A stretch of 64,000 nt of DNA from Thozetella sp. PMI_491 (Eukaryota > Ascomycota > Sordariomycetes > Chaetosphaeriales > Chaetosphaeriaceae): the NCBI GenBank assembly GCA_021432635.1, contig MU270023.1:620001-684000 (forward strand). The letters run 5' to 3'. A program made the translations under genes and the position numbers. The notes beneath the pieces are model-generated. The model had not been told where the DNA came from. It made no database searches and worked only from the letters and a program-made list of their open reading frames with translations. Shown piece by piece: positions 58,713-64,000 of this stretch (within the stretch, counting starts at the first letter, position 1; each line of letters starts with the position of its first letter).

Positions 58713-59734
58713 ATGATTGTGCCAATTCAGTACTGTACCGCTGCCCTGGCACTTGTGGGCTTCGCCAATGCCAATCCCATAATTTCGAAACGAGCCGGCT
58801 CGGCAGGTTGCGGTGTATCGCATGGAGGCGGCTACTTTAACAATAGCGGTAACGGATTCCCCCTCGGCAGTCGCACCTACACCGTACGCATACCTCCCAA
58901 GTACGACTCGGCTCGGGCATACCCCTTGGTAAGAGACAAAGTTACTAAGAACGATGCTCGATGCATACCTCTAATATCCTAGTGCAGATCGTGGCATTCC
59001 ACGGCCATGGCGGATCGTCGGACCAGATACATGCGATAAGCAAGTGGGAAACGTTTGACACCAACGGCGAATATATCGTGGTATATCCGCAGGGCGTCAA
59101 TAATGCCTGGGAAGGCCCATCATATGCCGATCCCACAGTTGATGACTTGGCCTTCGTCGACGATCTATTGACCCGCTTCAGGAACAACTACTGCATCGAC
59201 AATACTCGTATTTATGCGTCTGGCATGAGCAACGGAGGCGGGTTCGTCGACCTCTTGGCCTGCTCCTCGCAGGGTTCGAATTTCGCCGCCTTCGCCATGA
59301 GCTCTGCTGCCCTCTATGCGGACAATTTAGGAGCGGGCCCTGGTGACCGGGCATGCACGCCTTCACGCAAACAGATTCCTATCATGGAGATTCATGGTTC
59401 CGCAGACCCGGTTATCCCGTACAACGGAGGTGCTGTAACCGGCGGGACCACGCCGCCCATTCTGCAGTGGCTAAATGCTTGGTCCACTCGAACTGGTGCA
59501 ACGAGCAAGACTGTTAACTTCCCAAGTCCCGCATTTGGTGCTCGTGTGAATGTGACGCAGTGGCATGTTCCTGGAGACTCCCATGTTCTAGTTCACGGCA
59601 TCTGGATCGAGGGTTCGGGTCACTGCTGGGCGATGAAGGATGCTGCAGCTGTGGTCTGCCAGGTGCCTCTGTATACAACGAACATGTTCCTGCAGTTCTT
59701 TGAGAAGTGGTCTCTTAACGGGTTCAGGGGTTGA
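58713..59734 (+). CDS. Secreted CE1-type esterase (feruloyl esterase/PHB depolymerase-like)
   Basis: Two exons (58713-58928, 58988-59734) encode 320 residues. The signal peptide (MIVPIQYCTAALALVGFANA) is followed by a Lys-Arg site (ISKRAG) that could be a Kex2 cleavage point. The alpha/beta-hydrolase core shows IVAFHGHGGSSDQ, the nucleophile motif YASGMSNGGGF (Ser in G-M-S-N-G), IMEIHGSADPVIPY with the acidic residue, and GSGHCWA with the catalytic His. This pattern belongs to the CE1/LpqC-type esterases, which release ferulic acid or similar groups from plant wall material. It is not part of the mycosporine pathway by any motif, only a neighbour. Confidence 0.88.
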
Positions 59735-60235
59735 GGCAGCATGTAATGTAGCTGTGCATATGCCGATATTCAGACCGGGACGGGACGCATATGACTTTGC
59801 ATTAGTGCATCTTTGAGGGTACCTAGGATTCTTCATATCTTGTCACGTACCCGCCTCCGTAATTATATGATAGCAAAACACTCGATGTCGGTTTTTAAGC
59901 CAATGTTCCAGGACAGGCAACTTAGATTGTTTAAAGGGAAGGTTTTGGCTGAGAGGATGTGGTGCGAGCATGGCTAATAGGGAGCGAAAATCGATGTCAC
60001 GTTTCAGCTTCTGTTGATAAGAGTGTAGAACGGTTTTCTCTACCACTATGGAATGCGGGCGCGATGCAATCATTTGTGTCCTTTCAACCCCCCGTTTCCA
60101 TATTCGTGGGACTTTGTGCTCCGCTCTTAGCTTAACGCAATTATCATAATATCAAATACGACTTCCATAAGCCTATAGCCACTACAGTCAGCGCCATGTT
60201 AAAGCCTAGCGCAAAGAAGAGGTTTACCACAAGAA
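59735..60235. other. Convergent intergenic region
   Basis: 3' flanks of the esterase gene and of the small secreted peptide gene. No further gene is seen. Confidence 0.5.
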
Positions 60236-60415
60236 TCACTCCTTGTCCTGGGTCGAGTCACGGGGGTTCTGGAAGCCGATAAACCGGGAGAACAGTTGCT
60301 TGTAGCTCTCGCGAGCCTGTATTTCCCCATCGCTGTTTACAACACCAATGCGGGCGCCGGCCTGGACACCGCCAATGCCGAGAAGAAAGAGAGTGACAAG
60401 AGAGAAAGCCTTCAT
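60236..60415 (-). CDS. 59-residue secreted peptide of unknown function
   Basis: A short uninterrupted gene on the minus strand, from ATG at 60415 to TGA at 60236. The first 19 residues, MKAFSLVTLFLLGIGGVQA, form a textbook signal peptide: a basic residue, a hydrophobic core and an Ala-x-Ala-like cleavage site. The mature part of about 40 residues (GARIGVVNSDGEIQ onward) is polar, has no Cys, and contains RESYKQLFSRFIGFQNPRDS. It is too small to carry a known enzyme fold. Possible roles are a small effector, an antimicrobial or signalling peptide, or an N-terminal exon of something longer. It is divergent from the acyltransferase gene, with which it shares the upstream region. Confidence 0.6.
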   Translation of the reverse strand: MKAFSLVTLFLLGIGGVQAGARIGVVNSDGEIQARESYKQLFSRFIGFQNPRDSTQDKE

Positions 60416-60829
60416 GGTTTCAGCTGATACCCGATAATTTAACTAGTTTCGAGAGCGCGTCGCTTGTGGTTGTGTTGCTTAGAAGAAAGGAAGAGCGGCG
60501 AGATAGTGAGAAGTCGGACCCTTTTGTATCCACTTCATGATGGTCGAAAACTCGCCCTTTCTGTTTTTCCCTTATTCGGCATACTCACATAGAAACTCGG
60601 CATTTGAATGTAACATCGGCGCAAGATTCTACACATCAGCATTGATCGTCGCTACCTCTTCCAAAGCCTTTAAACCGAAGCTGGCTACTTTTTTTAGACC
60701 CTAGGTCTTCGGACACCGGTATTGCCCTACGAACGCACTCACATCCCGGCGTAGCTCTCTTCACTTTCATTCTCTTGAAATCCGACTGTGATTATCAAAC
60801 TCCCATCTGCAGTCTCGAACAAAGCAACC
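60416..60829. promoter_or_regulatory. Divergent promoter between the peptide and acyltransferase genes
   Basis: The peptide gene (minus) and the acyltransferase gene (plus) start 414 bases apart in opposite directions. No coding frame is convincing inside. Confidence 0.5.
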
Positions 60830-62034
60830 ATGAGGTCAGTGTTCTGGCACCCATGGAGTCTCTTGTTCTCAAACCTTGCCCTATGCGCCGTGTCAATTGC
60901 ATTCACCCCGCCTCGTATTCCCCTTCGTCTTACAGTACTATTATCCATCGTAACTTTTACCTACGTCTCCTTTCTCCACGCCGATTTAGACCAGATTGCT
61001 GACCCATACTTCTTCGCTGGGGGCATGCAAGCCGTCGTACTCTTCTCTAACTACTTCCTCTTGCTTGACCTCATGACCCCGCCTCATAATTGCAAGAATT
61101 CGTTCGCAAGACTGCGCTGGGCTTGGGTCGTCGTGCTCAACCCCCGGGGCATTGGCCAACCTTGGCAATCACGCAGCCTGCCGGCCTTTTCACGGTCTGA
61201 CAGGAGATATGTCCCCTCGAGATGGGCGTTCTGTGCGCAAAGACTAGCTATGGCTCTGCTCTTTTTCTATTTTACCGACTGGTATGCTCCTCGCGTTATT
61301 CATTTCTTGCGTCTCCAATCGGCAGACCTTGTTGCCGAAAAACGAGATATTCTATTTAGAATCGGGTCTGGAGATGTCACCGTACGCGAAGTTCTCATCC
61401 GATTCTGGCTGCCCTGGAACGATGGCATGCTCGCCTACATGAACCACACGACCGTTCATTGCGTGATCTCAGCTTTCGCCGTCGGGGTTCTTGGGCAGGC
61501 ACCTGCAGTGTGGCCACCAGCGTACGGGGATATTCGGGACGCGTATACATTGAGGCGTTATTGGGGGCAAGTATATACCATGGAGATTGCCGAACAAGCA
61601 TTTCGCAAGCTAACTCTACGTCCTGCAGCTACTTCTGGCAAGGATTTATCTACCGCGCCTTTGTCTCCAACGCCTTTTTCCTTCTCAAAATTTTGTCGGT
61701 AGTATTTCATTTCGAGATTCCCTCACCACGAAATCCGCGCATAAAGCTTGTCCTAAGAGGCACTATCACGTTCTTAGTGTTTGTTATCTCAGCCATCTTC
61801 CATGGCATCGAGTCCTGGGTAGCCGGAGTTTGCCATGTTCCGGCGTGGCGGATATTTTACTTTATTCTTACCGGCTTCGTCATCGTGGTGGAAGACCATG
61901 TCTTATTCGTCATCAAGAACTGGTTCGCATTGGAGATGGCTGGTCGCTGGAGGTACTTAGGTTACGTATGGGTTTGGTGCTTCCTCGCATGGGCATACCC
62001 CAAGTTTCATTTACGAGACTCGACCGAATGCTAA
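60830..62034 (+). CDS. MBOAT/wax-synthase-like membrane O-acyltransferase
   Basis: Two exons (60830-61566, 61629-62034) encode 380 residues. The intron uses a GC donor (GG|GCAAGT) and a CTGCAG acceptor, with a GCTAAC branch site about 16 bases before the acceptor. Splicing restores YTLRRYWGYFWQGFIYRAF. Multiple membrane segments are visible (LLFSNLALCAVSIAF, LTVLLSIVTFTYVSFL, ITFLVFVISAIFHGIESWV). The family marks are DAYTLRRYWG and the catalytic-His region SAIFHGIES. This is the fungal wax-synthase/Tri7-like group, which transfers acyl groups to small hydroxyl compounds in membranes, often in secondary metabolism. Its acceptor is unknown. Being 2.7 kb from the mycosporine methyltransferase gene, it could act on that product, but that is inference. 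Confidence 0.78.
61567..61628 (+). other. GC-AG intron in the acyltransferase gene
   Basis: The 62-base intron starts GCAAGT, the consensus form of a GC donor, and ends TGCAG. No GT donor nearby gives an open frame into the second half of the protein. The GC form does, and it joins the two family motifs without a gap. Confidence 0.7.
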
Positions 62035-62716
62035 AGCTGCGGCTGGGCATGGAGGGAGAGTCGAGCGTTTGCAGCCATTTTTGTGTCTACTATATACATA
62101 AAATGCAATGCAAGCTTTCGACCTGTTCGATGAGGATGTCACTTTATACACCTTTAAGCATGTAAGGAAGCAACGCGGCGACCGATATAAAGACCAATTT
62201 AGACCCTCAGCTACCCTAAAAATACTTTCGCCAGAGCCAAACTGCTTTAAAGCCCGTTACTCCGCGTACCGGTAAGATGCAACTGAAAATGAGTGCCTTT
62301 GTTAAAGTCGGTGAAGCTGGTGGCCGGCAGTGGCGCCGGAGGTGGGGTCCCTAGGCCAGTCTCCGGGCCAAGCCGGTCTGTGGACAGTCGGAACAGTAGC
62401 CGCCAAGAATTTAGACGGCTCCGGCCGCAGCACAGGGCCGCTCCTCTCTTCCATTTTAACGCTCAATACGCCAATCAGCCCAGCTGTGGGTTTCAGCTGC
62501 AGGGGTCGGCGAAAACTACCCGCGCGAAGATAAGCGACACAGGGGTTAATGGGAGCGCTTGACACGATATTAATAGTTACACTGCAAGTTTCTAAACATC
62601 TAGTTAGAACTTTGAGCAGATATATCCGGGCCAGCGCCTACGCGCGCTACCCACGCCGACCTCTTACTGTCATGTAGTTTCCAAGCCTATGCCCTCAGTT
62701 CAACGGCGCCGACTCA
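62035..62716. other. Intergenic, no gene seen
   Basis: 3' flank of the acyltransferase gene and promoter of the last gene. Nothing else is supported. Confidence 0.5.
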
Positions 62717-64000
62717 ATGGATGCTTGGTCAACAACTGGAGCCAGCGCCGAGCACAAGGTATATACTGGGTTCTGGACCAACTGGTCACAGGGACGGATA
62801 CTGGGCGCCACTCTTACCATCACCCAGAGCGACGGAAACTTGCTTATTGCATTTTCCGCACTATTTATCACACTAGTGACCAGTCAACTCTGGAGAATAG
62901 TCTGTGTTGTTGTGCATAGATCCTATTCTAGGGCCGAGGACAAGGATGACCTCTATCACCAGCGCCAAGTTATTATCCGAAACTCCGCCTCGCCTTTGAA
63001 TGCCGCGTGGGAGTTTGCTCGGCTCTCCTACTGCCACAGATCCATACCAGATCACAGCTTTAGGCGACTCCTGCCGATAACGGTCCTTGCGCTCAGCTGC
63101 GCTGGCGGTTTCATGACAGCGGCGGGCTTTTCCTCCAACCTATCCTCTTCAGTTAGCAACGAAGTCCTCCTTTTACCAGGCAGCTGTGGCTGGGTTAATT
63201 TCACTGCTGTTTTGTCTGCGAACTTCAGTGAGGCCCAAACTGTTGTCAGCCCGGCCTTCGGTACGTCGGTCGTCAACAACGCGAACTACGCGCGGCAGTG
63301 CTATGTTGGAGATGGCGAAGGCAGTGTCGATTGTACCGGATACGTCCAGCCCCGAGTGCCGGCCACCGTAAACAGGCAGGCGCCTTGCCCATTTGTGGCC
63401 AACATGTGTCGATCAAATTCTTCCAACATTATCATCGACAGTGGCTACATTGAGAGCAACGACGTCCTCGGCTTGAACACCCCTCCCGATCAGCGTATGC
63501 TATTTAGGCAGGTTCTTCACTGCGCACCGATAATTGCGGACGGATACACATCCAATTTTTCCAGCTCCAGCCGAAACTACACCAGATACCATTACGGTAA
63601 TTCGACACTTCTCGGCCAAGATGGAAATTTCACCACTTTCGATTTCATGTTCCAGATGACAGATCTTGACTTTCAATACGATCTTCGGCAATCACTTTAT
63701 CAATGGCCTAATTACCTTCTAACGTGAGCAAGGTTGCACTTCCAGCAGTAGGCTGCAAAACTCATGACTAACCAGCTACTTTACGTAGGACCAAGACTTA
63801 TATCATCGCAAATGGGAAGGTGGACCGGGGGGCATCACAATTCGTCCCAATAGACAGTATCCTGCGCAACGATTCCGATGTCAGCCTGTTCTTCCTTTCT
63901 GGAAACGGGGTCTGGTTTACACAACCATCAGACGACCCATGGTATCGCGCTCGTAACAAGGTCTTTGAGCAGTACTCGACGACCGGAAGCACGTCCATAC
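62717..64000 (+). CDS. Fungal membrane protein of unknown function, cut by the window edge
   Basis: Exon 1 runs 62717-63723, a 65-base intron follows, and exon 2 opens at 63789 and continues past 64000. At least 406 residues are visible. Two membrane segments occur near residues 36-60 (LLIAFSALFITLVTSQLWR) and 124-145 (LPITVLALSCAGGFMTAAG). Between and after them is a segment rich in Cys and N-glycosylation sites (NFTAVLSANFSE, NYTRYHYGNSTLLG), probably on the outer side. The layout resembles a group of large uncharacterised fungal membrane proteins. I do not know a function for them. The 3' end is missing. Confidence 0.65.

Noticed and set aside
61567-61700. Frameshift in the acyltransferase gene
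   Set aside because: A GC-AG intron explains it without any error and joins two family motifs directly.

Overview
The window is nuclear DNA of a filamentous ascomycete (Pezizomycotina-type). Most genes are broken by short introns of 46-97 bases, nearly all GT-AG, often with a CTAAC-like branch site just before the acceptor. The families present are typical of these fungi: a HET-domain protein, a NACHT/ankyrin NLR, an ankyrin protein with a fungal N-terminal domain, a psi-factor-type fatty acid dioxygenase, an OPT transporter and a Fot1/pogo-type transposon relic. I reassembled spliced genes by hand, checking donor, acceptor and reading phase at each junction. No rRNA, tRNA, CRISPR array or bacterial operon was seen. 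The species cannot be fixed.

Left part (1-21.1 kb), self-recognition genes and relics: a decayed Zn2Cys6 regulator (1.9-2.8 kb), a GNAT acetyltransferase (2.9-3.5 kb), a short decayed NLR fragment (about 5.4-5.7 kb), a five-exon ankyrin protein (6.2-8.7 kb), a small predicted GPI-anchored protein (9.6-10.3 kb), a hydrolase-NACHT-ankyrin NLR (10.7-15.1 kb), a HET protein (15.9-19.3 kb) carrying an 8-residue repeat tract, and a frameshifted transposase (19.5-20.6 kb).

Middle part (21.1-44 kb), mixed metabolic and surface genes: an NTF2-like protein, an OPT oligopeptide transporter, a CorA-like membrane protein, a protein kinase, several small uncertain genes, an alpha/beta-hydrolase pseudogene, a secreted heme peroxidase, a second GPI-anchored protein paralogous to the one at 9.6 kb, another NTF2-like protein and a MAPEG protein.

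Right part (44.6-64 kb), the most interesting stretch. A complete 14-exon Ppo-type dioxygenase/P450 fusion and an AAA ATPase are followed by three genes that together make the core pathway for mycosporines (UV-absorbing, spore-associated cyclohexenones): an ATP-grasp ligase (52.5-54.1 kb), a sugar-phosphate cyclase of the demethyl-4-deoxygadusol synthase type (54.6-56.3 kb) and a catechol-type O-methyltransferase (57.2-58.2 kb). The cyclase would make demethyl-4-deoxygadusol from a pentose-phosphate intermediate, the methyltransferase would give 4-deoxygadusol, and the ATP-grasp enzyme would attach an amino acid or amino alcohol. Beyond them lie a secreted CE1-type esterase, an unlisted 59-residue secreted peptide gene, a membrane O-acyltransferase with a GC-AG intron, and a membrane protein gene that runs off the right edge.
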